From NCBI RefSeq assembly GCF_005116715.1, contig NZ_SWCI01000010.1:1-64000 (forward strand): 64,000 bases of DNA, written 5' to 3'. Shown here piece by piece: positions 1 to 8,322 of this stretch (positions are counted from its first letter, which is position 1; every line of letters starts with the position of its first letter). The translations under genes and the position numbers were made by a program. The stretch comes from Ferrimonas sediminicola. Its GTDB lineage: Bacteria > Pseudomonadota > Gammaproteobacteria > Enterobacterales > Shewanellaceae. The notes below the pieces were generated by a model that saw only the letters and a program-made list of their open reading frames with translations, was not told the DNA's origin and searched no databases.

Positions 1-6
1 AATTTC

Positions 7-122
7 GTCTGACGACCATAGCGCTGTGGTCCCACCTGATCCCATGCCGAACTCAGCAGTGAAACACAGTAGCGCCGATGGTAGTGTGGGAGTTCCCATG
101 TGAGAGTAGGTCATCGTCAGGC
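7..122 (+). rRNA. rrf: 5S ribosomal RNA
   Basis: This is a complete 5S rRNA of the gammaproteobacterial type. The segment 'cccatgccgaactcag' and the following 'gtagcgccgatggtagtgtggg' region are the hallmark 5S core. Bases 7-15 pair with 114-122 to form the closing helix I with one G-U wobble, which fixes the ends to within a base or two. It is the last rRNA of an operon whose 16S and 23S genes lie upstream of the window, and it is followed by tRNA-Thr genes, a common arrangement in this group. Confidence 0.95.
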
Positions 123-134
123 ACCAATTCCTTG

Positions 135-173
135 ATGTGAGAGTGCTAATTAGGTTCTTGCGTCAGGCACCAA
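135..173 (+). repeat. Diverged partial copy of the 5S rRNA 3' end
   Basis: Two blocks of the 5S 3' end recur in the same order just downstream of it. 'atgtgagagt' occurs at 98-107 and again at 135-144. The 13-mer 'cgtcaggcaccaa' occurs at 115-127 and again at 161-173. The spacer between the blocks is longer in the copy. It looks like the remnant of a second 5S gene or of a 5S-spacer duplication; many relatives carry 5S-tRNA-Thr-5S. It cannot fold as a full 5S. Confidence 0.6.
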
Positions 174-182
174 ATACAGTGT

Positions 183-258
183 GCTGATATAGCTCAGTTG
201 GTAGAGCGCACCCTTGGTAAGGGTGAGGTCCCCAGTTCAAATCTGGGTATCAGCACCA
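183..258 (+). tRNA. tRNA-Thr (anticodon GGT), copy 1
   Basis: This is a 76-nt tRNA with an encoded CCA end (255-258 is 'acca', discriminator plus CCA). The acceptor stem GCTGATA pairs with TATCAGC. The anticodon stem CACCC/GGGTG holds a TTGGTAA loop with anticodon GGT, which reads threonine ACC/ACT codons. The T arm is CCCAG/CTGGG around TTCAAAT. It is identical over all 76 nt to the copy at 319-394. Confidence 0.97.
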
Positions 259-267
259 GTTACATGG

Positions 268-290
268 AACCCCGGTTTAACCGGGGTTTT
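268..290 (+). terminator. Intrinsic terminator after tRNA-Thr copy 1
   Basis: The inverted repeat 'aaccccggtttaaccggggtt' is followed by Ts. It lies between the two tRNA-Thr genes, so transcription may partly stop here or the hairpin may act in processing. Confidence 0.7.
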
Positions 291-318
291 CCATATCCGC
301 AGAGCGGATGCCGAGTCT

Positions 319-394
319 GCTGATATAGCTCAGTTGGTAGAGCGCACCCTTGGTAAGGGTGAGGTCCCCAGTTCAAATCTGGGTATCAGCACCA
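319..394 (+). tRNA. tRNA-Thr (anticodon GGT), copy 2
   Basis: This has the same 76-nt sequence as the gene at 183-258, with the same GGT anticodon and encoded CCA. The flanks differ, so the duplication covers little more than the tRNA itself. Perfect identity suggests a recent duplication or gene conversion. Confidence 0.97.
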
Positions 395-398
395 GATT

Positions 399-428
399 AA
401 GCCCCGACCGAAAGGTCGGGGCTTTTTT
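399..428 (+). terminator. Intrinsic terminator of the rRNA/tRNA operon
   Basis: A strong hairpin, 'aagccccgacc' pairing with 'ggtcggggctt' around GAAA, is followed by a run of six Ts. It closes the operon ahead of cinA. Confidence 0.9.
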
Positions 429-524
429 GGTTTCTATGCCATAAAACTGATTTTACGGATAGATCTCCTTACTATTGCCATCGTTTCAACCCTGCTCTAG
501 TGTGAGTCTCACAAGGAGGAGCCT

Positions 525-1826
525 ATGAAGATTGAGATGATCTGCACCGGCGAAGAGGTGCTGTCGGGCCAAATCGTGGATACCAATGCCGCCTGGGTGG
601 CCAACACCCTGATGGAGAGCGGCTACGAACTCAGCCGCAAGACTACGGTGGGTGACCGGCTGGAGGACCTGGTGCAAGCGTTCCGGGAGAGCGCCGCCAG
701 GGCCGAACTGGTGATCGTCAATGGTGGCCTCGGTCCCACCAGCGATGATCTCAGCGCCGAGGCCGCCGCCCAGGCCCTGGGAGAGCCGCTGGTGATGTTT
801 GAGCAGTGGCGTGCCGCCATGGAGCAGATGTTTGCCGCCCGGGGCAGGACCATGACCTCCAGTAACCTGAAGCAGGCGATGCTGCCCACCTCTGCCGTCG
901 TGGTGGATAACCCGGTGGGTACCGCCTGTGGTTTCCGGGTTAAGCTGGGTGACGCCTGGTTGTTCTTCACTCCGGGCGTGCCCCACGAGCTGTTCCGTAT
1001 GGTGAAGGAGCAGTTGTTGCCCTTCCTGGTGGATCTGGACCCCAACAGCGGTGGGTCGGTAACCGTGCACAAGCTGCTGACCCTGGGACAGGCGGAGTCC
1101 GCCATGGCTAATGATATTGATGAGATTGTCATGGCCTGCCCCGACGGCGTCAGTATCGGTTACCGCGCCTCCATGCCCCATATCGAGGTGAAGTTGTTCC
1201 ATCGTGCTCGGGTGGATGAGACGCAGTGGCAGGCCTACCTGGCCGAAGTCAGACGGGTACTTGGTGATTCCCTGGTGGGCGAGAACCAGAAAAGCATGGG
1301 GGAGATCCTTCACTCACTGTTGGTCGATTGCGGTCAGACCCTGGCCCTGGCAGAGTCCTGCACCGGTGGCATGGTAGCGGATCAGCTGGTGACCCAGGCG
1401 GGGAGTTCCGCCTACCTGCTGGGTTCGCTGGTGACCTACAGCAACAGCGCCAAGCAGTCCCAATGCGGGGTCCGGGCGGATACCCTGGCGAAGCACGGGG
1501 CGGTGTCGCTGGAGACGGTGGCGGAGATGGCCGCAGGGGCACGCCGTGCCCTGGGCAGTGATTATGGCGTCAGTGTCAGCGGCATCGCCGGGCCAGATGG
1601 TGGCACCGAGGAGAAGCCGGTGGGAACCGTCTGCTTCTGCGTCTGCAGTGACCGGGGCCGCTGGAGTCAGGCCCTGGCGTTTGGCAGCGGTGGCAACCGG
1701 TCGCGCACCCTGATTCGGAAGCTCTCCACCGCTGTGGCCCTGGATATGCTCAGGCGTCATCTGCTGGGGCTGGACCCCGTGGCCGACTACCCCTTCCTCA
1801 CCCGGATCGAGGCCCGACGCGGCTAG
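525..1826 (+). CDS. cinA: CinA family protein (NMN deamidase / competence-damage protein)
   Basis: 433 aa. The N-terminal half is a molybdopterin-binding (MoCF/COG1058) domain, with GEEVLSGQIVDTN near the start and NGGLGPTSDD around residue 66. The C-terminal half is the CinA/PncC domain, with ALAESCTGG near residue 276 and VSGIAGPDGGT near residue 350. The C-terminal domain in this family hydrolyses nicotinamide mononucleotide to nicotinate mononucleotide in pyridine nucleotide salvage; the N-terminal domain can have ADP-ribose pyrophosphatase activity. The start is supported by an AAGGAGG ribosome site 5 nt upstream. The gene stands alone between the tRNA terminator and the convergent yceB-like gene, whose stop codon it overlaps. 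Confidence 0.93.
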   Translation: MKIEMICTGEEVLSGQIVDTNAAWVANTLMESGYELSRKTTVGDRLEDLVQAFRESAARAELVIVNGGLGPTSDDLSAEAAAQALGEPLVMFEQWRAAMEQMFAARGRTMTSSNLKQAMLPTSAVVVDNPVGTACGFRVKLGDAWLFFTPGVPHELFRMVKEQLLPFLVDLDPNSGGSVTVHKLLTLGQAESAMANDIDEIVMACPDGVSIGYRASMPHIEVKLFHRARVDETQWQAYLAEVRRVLGDSLVGENQKSMGEILHSLLVDCGQTLALAESCTGGMVADQLVTQAGSSAYLLGSLVTYSNSAKQSQCGVRADTLAKHGAVSLETVAEMAAGARRALGSDYGVSVSGIAGPDGGTEEKPVGTVCFCVCSDRGRWSQALAFGSGGNRSRTLIRKLSTAVALDMLRRHLLGLDPVADYPFLTRIEARRG

Positions 1827-2383
1827 TCACTGTGGCCATCCAGGTGGAAGCGGATCACCCCGGGCTCGATGGTGATCTCCCGGCCGAATCGGCCCAGAAT
1901 ACCCTGGGCCCAGTCGCCGTCATCCAGGGTATAGATGGGCTGGCTGGCCAGGAACAGTTTGACCGCCATCAGGCTTTCCTGGCCCAGGCGCTCCAGCGGC
2001 AGTGACAGGTCGTCCGGCTCTGCCTTGACCTCCACCAGGGTGAGATCCCTCAGGTAGATTCCCCTGTCTTCCGGACGGTACCAGGGGGTGGCAGCCAGGG
2101 TGGCCGTCAACGACGCCCGCAGTGGCAGCAGCGGGGTACGTACCACGAACTCCGACCGGGTGGTGACCTGCACCTGGTTCTTCCGGTGGCGACCGATCTC
2201 CACGTCGATGTGGTTGAGGCGGATCTCGGTATCCAGTACCGGAACAGGCGAGTGCCGCTCCTCGATGGTGAGCTTCTCCCGCAGGTAACCCTCCACCTCC
2301 CTCTCGTCGAGGGTATAACTGGTCGCGCATCCCGCCAGCAGCGCGGGCAGTGCAACCAGAATCAGCCTCTGTCGCAGTCTCAT
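1823..2383 (-). CDS. YceB-type DUF1439 lipoprotein
   Basis: 186 aa. The signal peptide ends in a lipobox (LLAGC near residue 18), so it should be an outer- or inner-membrane lipoprotein facing the periplasm. The rest resembles E. coli YceB (DUF1439): a predicted beta-rich lipid-binding-like fold with an 'IYLRDLTLVEV' strand and a C-terminal 'EPGVIRFHL' strand. No function is established for the family. The ATG at 2383 is chosen over an in-frame ATG 12 nt upstream because GGAGGGG lies just ahead of it. It follows ppc on the same strand, 45 bp behind a hairpin, and converges on cinA with the two stop codons sharing CTAG. Confidence 0.8.
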   Translation of the reverse strand: MRLRQRLILVALPALLAGCATSYTLDEREVEGYLREKLTIEERHSPVPVLDTEIRLNHIDVEIGRHRKNQVQVTTRSEFVVRTPLLPLRASLTATLAATPWYRPEDRGIYLRDLTLVEVKAEPDDLSLPLERLGQESLMAVKLFLASQPIYTLDDGDWAQGILGRFGREITIEPGVIRFHLDGHSD

Positions 2384-2402
2384 CGACCCCTCCATAAAGA
2401 GA

Positions 2403-2422
2403 AAGCGGGCCTGAGCCCGCTT
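2403..2422 (-). terminator. Hairpin downstream of ppc
   Basis: The inverted repeat 'aagcgggc'/'gcccgctt' with a 4-nt loop is followed on the minus strand by a pyrimidine-rich stretch with few Ts. It is probably a weak or partial terminator between ppc and the yceB-like gene. Confidence 0.6.
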
Positions 2423-2428
2423 GTTGTC

Positions 2429-5071
2429 TTAGCCTGTGTTGCGCATACCGGCGGCGATGCCGGCGATGGTGACCATCAGAGCCTGCTTGATGTCATCCAG
2501 CTCCTCCTCCTTGCCCCGGCAGCGGCGCAACAGCTCCGCCTGCAGGAAGTTGAGGGGATCGATATAGGGGTGGCGCAGCTCGACCGATTCCCGGTTCCAC
2601 GGGGTGTGCTCCATCAGAGTCTGCTCCTGGGTCAGCTGCAACACGGTGCGGATATCCTGTTCCAGCTGTTCGCGCAGGGCATGTCCCAGGCCATGAAGCT
2701 CCTCGGGCACCAGTACACGATCGTAGTAGGCGGCCAGGTGGGGTTCCGCCTTGGCGTACACCATCTCCAGCATGGAGAGGCGGGTGCGGAAGAAGGGCCA
2801 GGACTGGAACATGGCGGTCAGCGTCGGCTGTTCACCGCCATCGATCGCCTCCTTGAGGCCGGCGCCGGCCCCCAGCCAGGCGGGCAGCATCAGCCGGTTC
2901 TGGGTCCAGGCAAAGATCCAGGGGATCGCCCGCAAGGACTCCACTCCGCCGTCGGCGCGGCGCTTGGCGGGGCGGCTGCCCAGGGGCAGATCCGCCAGCT
3001 CCTGCTCCGGTGTGGCGGCGCGGAAGTAGGCAACAAACTGGGGCTCCTCCCGAACCACGGCGCGATAGGCGGTGACCGAGGTATCGGCGATGCGATCCAT
3101 CAGGTCACGCCAGGCCTGCTTGGGCTGTGGCGGAGGCAGTAGGGTGGCCTCTAGCACCGCAGAGGTGTACAGCGCCAGACTCTGAACCGCCACCTTGGGC
3201 AGGCCGAACTTGAAGCGGATCATCTCCCCCTGTTCGGTGACCCGCAGACGGCCATCGACGGAGCCCGGGGGCTGGGACAGGATTGCTTCGTGGGCGGGGC
3301 CGCCCCCGCGGCCGATGCTGCCGCCGCGGCCGTGGAACAGGGTCAGGGCGACATTGGCCTGCTTGCACACTTCGACCAGCGCCTCCTGGGCACGGTACTG
3401 GGCCCAGGAGGCGGCCATCACCCCGGCATCCTTGGCCGAGTCCGAGTAGCCGATCATCACCTGCTGCTTGCCGCGGATGTAGCCCAGATACCAGTCGATG
3501 GCCAGCAGCTGCTCGATACACTGAGCCGCATTCTGCAGGTCGTCAAGGGTCTCAAACAGCGGTACGATGGGCATGGCAAAGGTGCAGCCACACTCCTTGA
3601 GCAGCAGTGCCACCGCCAGAACATCTGAGGGGGCGCTGGCCATGGAGATCACGTAGGAGCCCAGGGCCTCCGGATGCTGCTGGGCGATCAGCTTGCAGGT
3701 GTCCAGCACCTCCCGGGTATCCTCGGTGGGCGACCAGGTGCTGGGAAGCAGCGGACGACGGTTGGCCAGCTCCCTCAGCAGGAAGGCCTGTTTCTCCTCC
3801 TCCTGCCAGTGCTCGTAATCCCCGAGGCCGAGATAGCGGGTGATCTCGGCCAGGGCGCTGGTGTGACGGGCTGAGTCCTGGCGGATGTCCAGCCGAATCA
3901 GGCCAACACCAAAGCAGTGCAGCCGTCGCAGGGTGTCCAGCAGCAGGCCGTTGGCGATCAGGCGCATCCTGGATTGCACCAGGCTGTCGTAGATCAGCTG
4001 CAGCGGCTCCAGCAGCTCCTCCTTGCTGGTGATCTTCTGCTCCGGTTCCAGATAGGGGGGATAACCGTCGAGGCAGGCATGCACCTCCTCCAGGTTGATC
4101 ACCAGCTTGTCCCTCAGCTGGCGCAGCGCCACCCGATAGGGTTCATTGGATTCGCCGACCCGGGCCCGCAGTGCTTCGGTGCATTCCGCCATGGAGAGTT
4201 CACTGATCAGCGTCTTGATGTCGGCCAGGTACAGGTTCAGGGCAATCTTACGGTTCTTCAGCAGAACCCTGGAGGTCACCTTGGCGGTGACATTGGGGTT
4301 GCCGTCACGGTCGCCGCCCATCCAGCTGGAGAACTTCACCGGTACGGTGTCCGGCGGCAGCTGTACGCCGGCGTGGGCTTCGAGGCGGTCGTTGACCTGG
4401 CGCAGGAAGTCCGGCACCGCCTGCCACAGGCTGTCCTCGACCGCAGCCCAGCCCCAGCTGGCCTCATCTTCCGGTGTGGGACGCTGGGTACGGATCTCAT
4501 TGGTGTGCCAGATCTGGGCGATCAACTGGCGCAGCCTCAGCCGCTGCTGCTGCAGCTCCCGCTCGCTGAGCTGGGGATTCTCCAGTTCGGCCAGGCATTC
4601 GATGATGGCACTGTACTTGGTGATCAGGGTGCGGCGGGTCACCTCTGTGGGGTGGGCGGTGAGCACCAGATCGATCTCTAGCCGTCCCAGCTCCTCCAGC
4701 AGCCTCTGGGGATCCAGCTGCGCTTTGCCATTGAGCAGTCGGCCCAACAGCAGATCGACCGGATCCGGTACGCACACCAGCTGGTCGCAGTTGCGGGAGA
4801 TGGTGTGGAACTGCTCCGCTAAGTTGGCCAGATTAAGGAACTGGTTGAAGGCGCGAACAAAGGGAACAAGCTCTTGATCGCTCAGCTGATCCAGCAGCTC
4901 CAGCATCTTGTGACGCGCACCGGGCTCGCGTTTCCTGGAGGCCTTGGAGAGCTGGCGGATGGACTCCACTTTATCGACGAAACCTTCACCCAAATGGTCG
5001 CCGATGGTCTCCCCCAGCAACTGCCCCAACATGCTGATGTTGGCCTTGAGTGGTGCGTTGATGTCGCTCAT
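2429..5071 (-). CDS. ppc: Phosphoenolpyruvate carboxylase
   Basis: 880 aa, close to the 883 of E. coli Ppc. It makes oxaloacetate from phosphoenolpyruvate and bicarbonate, feeding the TCA cycle. Diagnostic motifs are the catalytic histidine in [34 protein letters not shown], the glycine-rich [14 protein letters not shown] loop, and a C-terminus ending RNTG, which corresponds to the invariant xNTG tail. The start MSDINAPL is preferred to a longer frame because GAGGGAGA precedes the ATG and the added residues are not Ppc-like. It lies beside argE as in E. coli. Confidence 0.98.
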   Translation of the reverse strand: MSDINAPLKANISMLGQLLGETIGDHLGEGFVDKVESIRQLSKASRKREPGARHKMLELLDQLSDQELVPFVRAFNQFLNLANLAEQFHTISRNCDQLVCVPDPVDLLLGRLLNGKAQLDPQRLLEELGRLEIDLVLTAHPTEVTRRTLITKYSAIIECLAELENPQLSERELQQQRLRLRQLIAQIWHTNEIRTQRPTPEDEASWGWAAVEDSLWQAVPDFLRQVNDRLEAHAGVQLPPDTVPVKFSSWMGGDRDGNPNVTAKVTSRVLLKNRKIALNLYLADIKTLISELSMAECTEALRARVGESNEPYRVALRQLRDKLVINLEEVHACLDGYPPYLEPEQKITSKEELLEPLQLIYDSLVQSRMRLIANGLLLDTLRRLHCFGVGLIRLDIRQDSARHTSALAEITRYLGLGDYEHWQEEEKQAFLLRELANRRPLLPSTWSPTEDTREVLDTCKLIAQQHPEALGSYVISMASAPSDVLAVALLLKECGCTFAMPIVPLFETLDDLQNAAQCIEQLLAIDWYLGYIRGKQQVMIGYSDSAKDAGVMAASWAQYRAQEALVEVCKQANVALTLFHGRGGSIGRGGGPAHEAILSQPPGSVDGRLRVTEQGEMIRFKFGLPKVAVQSLALYTSAVLEATLLPPPQPKQAWRDLMDRIADTSVTAYRAVVREEPQFVAYFRAATPEQELADLPLGSRPAKRRADGGVESLRAIPWIFAWTQNRLMLPAWLGAGAGLKEAIDGGEQPTLTAMFQSWPFFRTRLSMLEMVYAKAEPHLAAYYDRVLVPEELHGLGHALREQLEQDIRTVLQLTQEQTLMEHTPWNRESVELRHPYIDPLNFLQAELLRRCRGKEEELDDIKQALMVTIAGIAAGMRNTG

Positions 5072-5171
5072 GTTGATGGTTCTCCCTCTGCATAAATACC
5101 GCACTGCGATCGGTCAAAGTATCACGAATGGCTGGGCTCAGATAGTCCGGCCAGTGATATTAAACAGTCGT

Positions 5172-6332
5172 TTACTCCCCAGATAAGCAAAATTTATTGA
5201 TGAAGTGGCCAAGCAGCCTTGGGGTAGAGGTGAGATATTCCATGGCCAGGTACTCATCGGGCTGGTGGGCCTGCTCAATGCTGCCCGGCCCCAGCACCAG
5301 GGTCTGGCACCCCAACTGATTGATGTAGGGGGCCTCGGTGGCGTAGTTCACCGCCCTGGCCTCCTCGCCACAGAGTTGGGCCGCCAGTTTCAGCAGGGTG
5401 TCCTCTCCCTGATAGGCGAAGGGCTCCGAACCCGGGTAGAGGTGACTGAGACTGACCGCGCCGGGATAGCGGTCGTTGACCGGCTTGAGCGCCTGCTCCA
5501 GAAGCTGCTGCAGCTGTTCCAGGCTCATCCCCGGCAGGGGGCGCAGATCCAGGTGTAGGGTGCAGCAGCCGCAGATTCGGTTGACCGCATCGCCGCCGTG
5601 GATGTGACCCAGGTTGAGGGTGGGGTAGGGGACGGTGAACTCCGCCTGGTGGAACTCGCTGACCAGGGTGCGCTTGAGTTCAAGCAGCCGGCCAATTACC
5701 AGGTGCATCACCTCGATGGCGTTGAGCCCCTTGTCGGGATCCGAGGAGTGACCGCTGCGGCCGGTGACCCGGATGCCCAGGGCGGCGTGGCCCTTGTGCA
5801 TATGGACCGGCTTAAGGCCGGTAGGCTCGCCGATAAGGGCGTAGTCGGGAGAGATCGCCGCGCCGGCGGCAAACGCCTTGGCGCCGGCCATGGTGGTCTC
5901 CTCGTCGGCGGTGGCCAGCACATAGAGGGGGCGGGTCAGCTTGGCGAGATCCACCGACAGCGCCGCCTCCAGCACCAGGGCAAAGAACCCCTTCATGTCG
6001 CAGCTGCCCAGACCGTACCAGCGGTTGTCCCGCTCTTCCAGGATAAAGGGATCCCGGCTCCAGCGTCCTTCATCATAGGGGACGGTGTCGGTATGCCCCG
6101 CCAACAGCAGCCCACCAGGCAGATTGGGGCCGATGCGGGCCAGCAGGTTGGCCTTGCCCGGCTGGCCCGCCAGGGGCAGAATCTCACACCGGAATCCCAG
6201 CTGGCTGAACCAGTCCTCGAGCAGTTCGATCACCGGCATATTGCTCTGGTCCCACTGGCTCTCCAGGGCGCTGATGGAGGGGGTGGCGATCAACTGCTGG
6301 AAGCGGTGCTTCAGGTCCGGAATCTTCTTCAT
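5172..6332 (-). CDS. argE: Acetylornithine deacetylase
   Basis: 386 aa, an M20 family zinc amidohydrolase that releases ornithine and acetate from N-acetylornithine, the fifth step of linear arginine synthesis. Motifs: LAGHTDTVPYDEG (metal-binding His and Asp), GLGSCDMKGF, ATADEETTMAGA (general-base Glu) and IGEPTGLKPVHMHKG. It is transcribed away from argCBFGH, and its start codon lies inside the tandem ARG boxes, so ArgR should repress it directly. No convincing Shine-Dalgarno sequence is visible upstream of the ATG, and no better downstream start exists. Confidence 0.97.
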   Translation of the reverse strand: MKKIPDLKHRFQQLIATPSISALESQWDQSNMPVIELLEDWFSQLGFRCEILPLAGQPGKANLLARIGPNLPGGLLLAGHTDTVPYDEGRWSRDPFILEERDNRWYGLGSCDMKGFFALVLEAALSVDLAKLTRPLYVLATADEETTMAGAKAFAAGAAISPDYALIGEPTGLKPVHMHKGHAALGIRVTGRSGHSSDPDKGLNAIEVMHLVIGRLLELKRTLVSEFHQAEFTVPYPTLNLGHIHGGDAVNRICGCCTLHLDLRPLPGMSLEQLQQLLEQALKPVNDRYPGAVSLSHLYPGSEPFAYQGEDTLLKLAAQLCGEEARAVNYATEAPYINQLGCQTLVLGPGSIEQAHQPDEYLAMEYLTSTPRLLGHFINKFCLSGE

Positions 6333-6368
6333 AATTAAAAATTCAAAAAGGTTGCATAAATATATGTT
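6330..6368. promoter_or_regulatory. Tandem ARG boxes of the divergent argE-argCBFGH operator
   Basis: Two 18-bp sites are separated by 3 bp, the spacing typical of ArgR operators. Box 1 (6330-6347) is 'cataattaaaaattcaaa', with an intact ATTCA half. Box 2 (6351-6368) is 'gttgcataaatatatgtt', a TGCAT-AAAT-ATATG imperfect palindrome. Box 1 covers the argE start codon. Box 2 overlaps a possible argC -35 (TTGCAT at 6352), with a candidate -10 TAGTCT 16 bp further on. ArgR itself is encoded at 59529-59999. Confidence 0.75.
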
Positions 6369-6458
6369 GATGGTAGTCTATCAAGGTCGCAGCCGTTAGA
6401 CGATAGCCAAGGTTATGAAAACTCAAATCAGCACAGTACAGACTCCCCTCCTACGACG

Positions 6459-6476
6459 ACGATAAACCTTTATCGT
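6459..6476. repeat. 18-bp inverted repeat in the argC leader
   Basis: 'acgataaa' and 'tttatcgt' form perfect 8-bp arms around CC. It lies about 60 nt upstream of the argC start in the leader region, has no T-run, and does not match the ARG box. It could be an operator for an unrecognised regulator or an mRNA hairpin. Confidence 0.5.
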
Positions 6477-6537
6477 TGCCGCCCCTGCTGGCGCCTCTCC
6501 GCTACCCTTATATTTGCTAGTTAACGGACACAACCTC

Positions 6538-7545
6538 ATGACCACTATAGCCGTAATCGGTGCCTCCGGGTACGCCGGCGCCACCTTGGCCAAACTGATT
6601 GCCAGTTCGCCGGCCCTGACCCTGGGCGGACTCTATGTTTCTGAAAACAGCCTGGATGCAGGCAAGCCGCTGAGCCAGCTCTACCCGGGGATGTTGGGCG
6701 TGGTGGATCTTCCCCTGCAGGGGCTGAGTGCCCAGGCACTGGCCGGGTTGTGTGCCCAGTGTGACGGGGTGGCCCTGGCTACCGAGCACCTGGTGTCGGC
6801 CTCCCTGGTGCCCCAACTGCTGCAGGCGGGGTTGTCGGTGTTCGATCTCTCCGGCGGCCACAGGTTCAAAGACGCGGCCATCTACCCCACTTACTACGGC
6901 TTCGAACACCCTCACCCGGCCCTGCTGCTGGAGGCGGAGTATGGCCTGGTGGACTGGTACGCCCACACCCTGAAGGGCTGCAAGCTGATCGCGGTGCCGG
7001 GCTGCTACCCCACCGCCTCGCTCCTGGCTCTCAAGCCCTTGAAGCAGGCCGGCATTTTTCAGGAGTCGACCATGCCGGTGATCAATGCGGTCAGCGGGGT
7101 CAGCGGCGCCGGGCGCAAGGCCCAGCTCAATACCCACCTGTGTGAGGTGAGCCTGACCCCCTATGGGGTGCTGGGACACAGACACCAGCCCGAGATCGAG
7201 ACCTACCTGGGACAGCCGGTGGTGTTCACCCCCCACCTGGGCAACTTCAAGCGGGGCATCCTGGCCACCATCACCTGCCAGGTGAAGCCGGGCACCACGG
7301 AGGCGGAGATCGCGGAAGCCTTTGAGATATATCAGGGTAGTGACAAGGTGAAACTGCTGCCGGCAGGCAGTTGGCCTAAAGTAGATGATGTGGCGGGCAG
7401 CGATCTCTGTCTGCTGGCGTGGAAGCTGGATTCCCAGCGTAACGTCCTGGTGGTGGCCAGCGCCATCGATAATCTGATGAAAGGGGCGGCCAGCCAGGCG
7501 CTCGAATGCATAAACATTCATTTTGGTCATGAGGTGTATTCATGA
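6538..7545 (+). CDS. argC: N-acetyl-gamma-glutamyl-phosphate reductase
   Basis: 335 aa. It catalyses the NADPH-dependent reduction of N-acetylglutamyl phosphate to the semialdehyde, the third step of arginine synthesis. The N-terminal Rossmann motif is [10 protein letters not shown], and the active-site cysteine is in VPGCYPTAS. The ATG at 6538 ([11 protein letters not shown]) is chosen over an upstream TTG because the Rossmann strand begins there, as in homologues; the ribosome site is weak. First gene of the argCBFGH operon; its TGA overlaps the argB ATG as ATGA. Confidence 0.97.
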   Translation: MTTIAVIGASGYAGATLAKLIASSPALTLGGLYVSENSLDAGKPLSQLYPGMLGVVDLPLQGLSAQALAGLCAQCDGVALATEHLVSASLVPQLLQAGLSVFDLSGGHRFKDAAIYPTYYGFEHPHPALLLEAEYGLVDWYAHTLKGCKLIAVPGCYPTASLLALKPLKQAGIFQESTMPVINAVSGVSGAGRKAQLNTHLCEVSLTPYGVLGHRHQPEIETYLGQPVVFTPHLGNFKRGILATITCQVKPGTTEAEIAEAFEIYQGSDKVKLLPAGSWPKVDDVAGSDLCLLAWKLDSQRNVLVVASAIDNLMKGAASQALECINIHFGHEVYS

Positions 7546-8312
7546 AGCTGATGGTGATTAAGGTGGGGGGCGCCCTGCTGGAGTGTGACAAGGGGATGAG
7601 CCGGCTGTTCGATACCCTGACCAAGCTGACCGCCCAGGGGTGGCAGCCGGTGCTGGTCCACGGTGGTGGAGTGCTGGTGGAGCAGCAGTTGAGTGCCAAC
7701 GGCATGACCTCCACCAAGCATCAGGGCCTGCGCGTCACCCCAGAGGAGCAGATGCCCATCGTTGCCGGTGCCCTGGCGGGGATTGCCAACACCAAGCTGG
7801 TGGCCGCCGCCAAGGCGTCCGGACTCAACCCGGTGGGCCTGACCCTGGCGGATGGTGAGATGGTCAGCGCCCGGGTGCTGGACCCCCAGCTGGGCTGTGT
7901 CGGTCAGGTCGCGCCCAAGAGTGGTGCCTTGCTGTCGGCCCTGCTGACCTGCGGCATGCTGCCCATCATCAGCTCCGTCGCCGCCGACGAGCAGGGGCAG
8001 CTGCTCAACGTCAACGCCGATCAGGCCGCCACGGTGATCTGCCAACTGCTGAAGGCGCCGCTGACCCTGCTCTCGGACGTGTCCGGGGTACTGGATGGCA
8101 AGGGTCAGCTGATCGCCGAATTGACTCCGCAGTTGGCCCAGGAGCTGGTACGCAGCGGCGTCATCGAGGGCGGAATGAAGGTCAAGGTGGAGGCGGCCCA
8201 GGCGGCGGCCCAGGCGATCAACAACAAGGTGACGGTGGCCAGCTGGCGCCACCCGGAACAGCTGGCGGGCCTGGTGGATGGCCACAGCGTCGGTACCCAG
8301 ATTTTTCCATAA
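7542..8312 (+). CDS. argB: Acetylglutamate kinase
   Basis: 256 aa, an amino-acid kinase family enzyme that phosphorylates N-acetylglutamate with ATP. Motifs: KVGGALLE at the N-terminus for phosphate binding, VHGGG near residue 40 for substrate binding, and a C-terminal [10 protein letters not shown] segment. The short E. coli-like length suggests the dimeric form that is not inhibited by arginine, so control probably falls on the acetyltransferase step and ArgR. It is translationally coupled to argC by a 4-nt overlap. Confidence 0.97.
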   Translation: MKLMVIKVGGALLECDKGMSRLFDTLTKLTAQGWQPVLVHGGGVLVEQQLSANGMTSTKHQGLRVTPEEQMPIVAGALAGIANTKLVAAAKASGLNPVGLTLADGEMVSARVLDPQLGCVGQVAPKSGALLSALLTCGMLPIISSVAADEQGQLLNVNADQAATVICQLLKAPLTLLSDVSGVLDGKGQLIAELTPQLAQELVRSGVIEGGMKVKVEAAQAAAQAINNKVTVASWRHPEQLAGLVDGHSVGTQIFP

Positions 8313-8322
8313 GGAGCGTCGG

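Noticed and set aside
214-444. 76-codon frame across the tRNA-Thr genes
   Set aside because: It overlaps both tRNAs and their terminators; repeated peptide reflects the tRNA duplication only.
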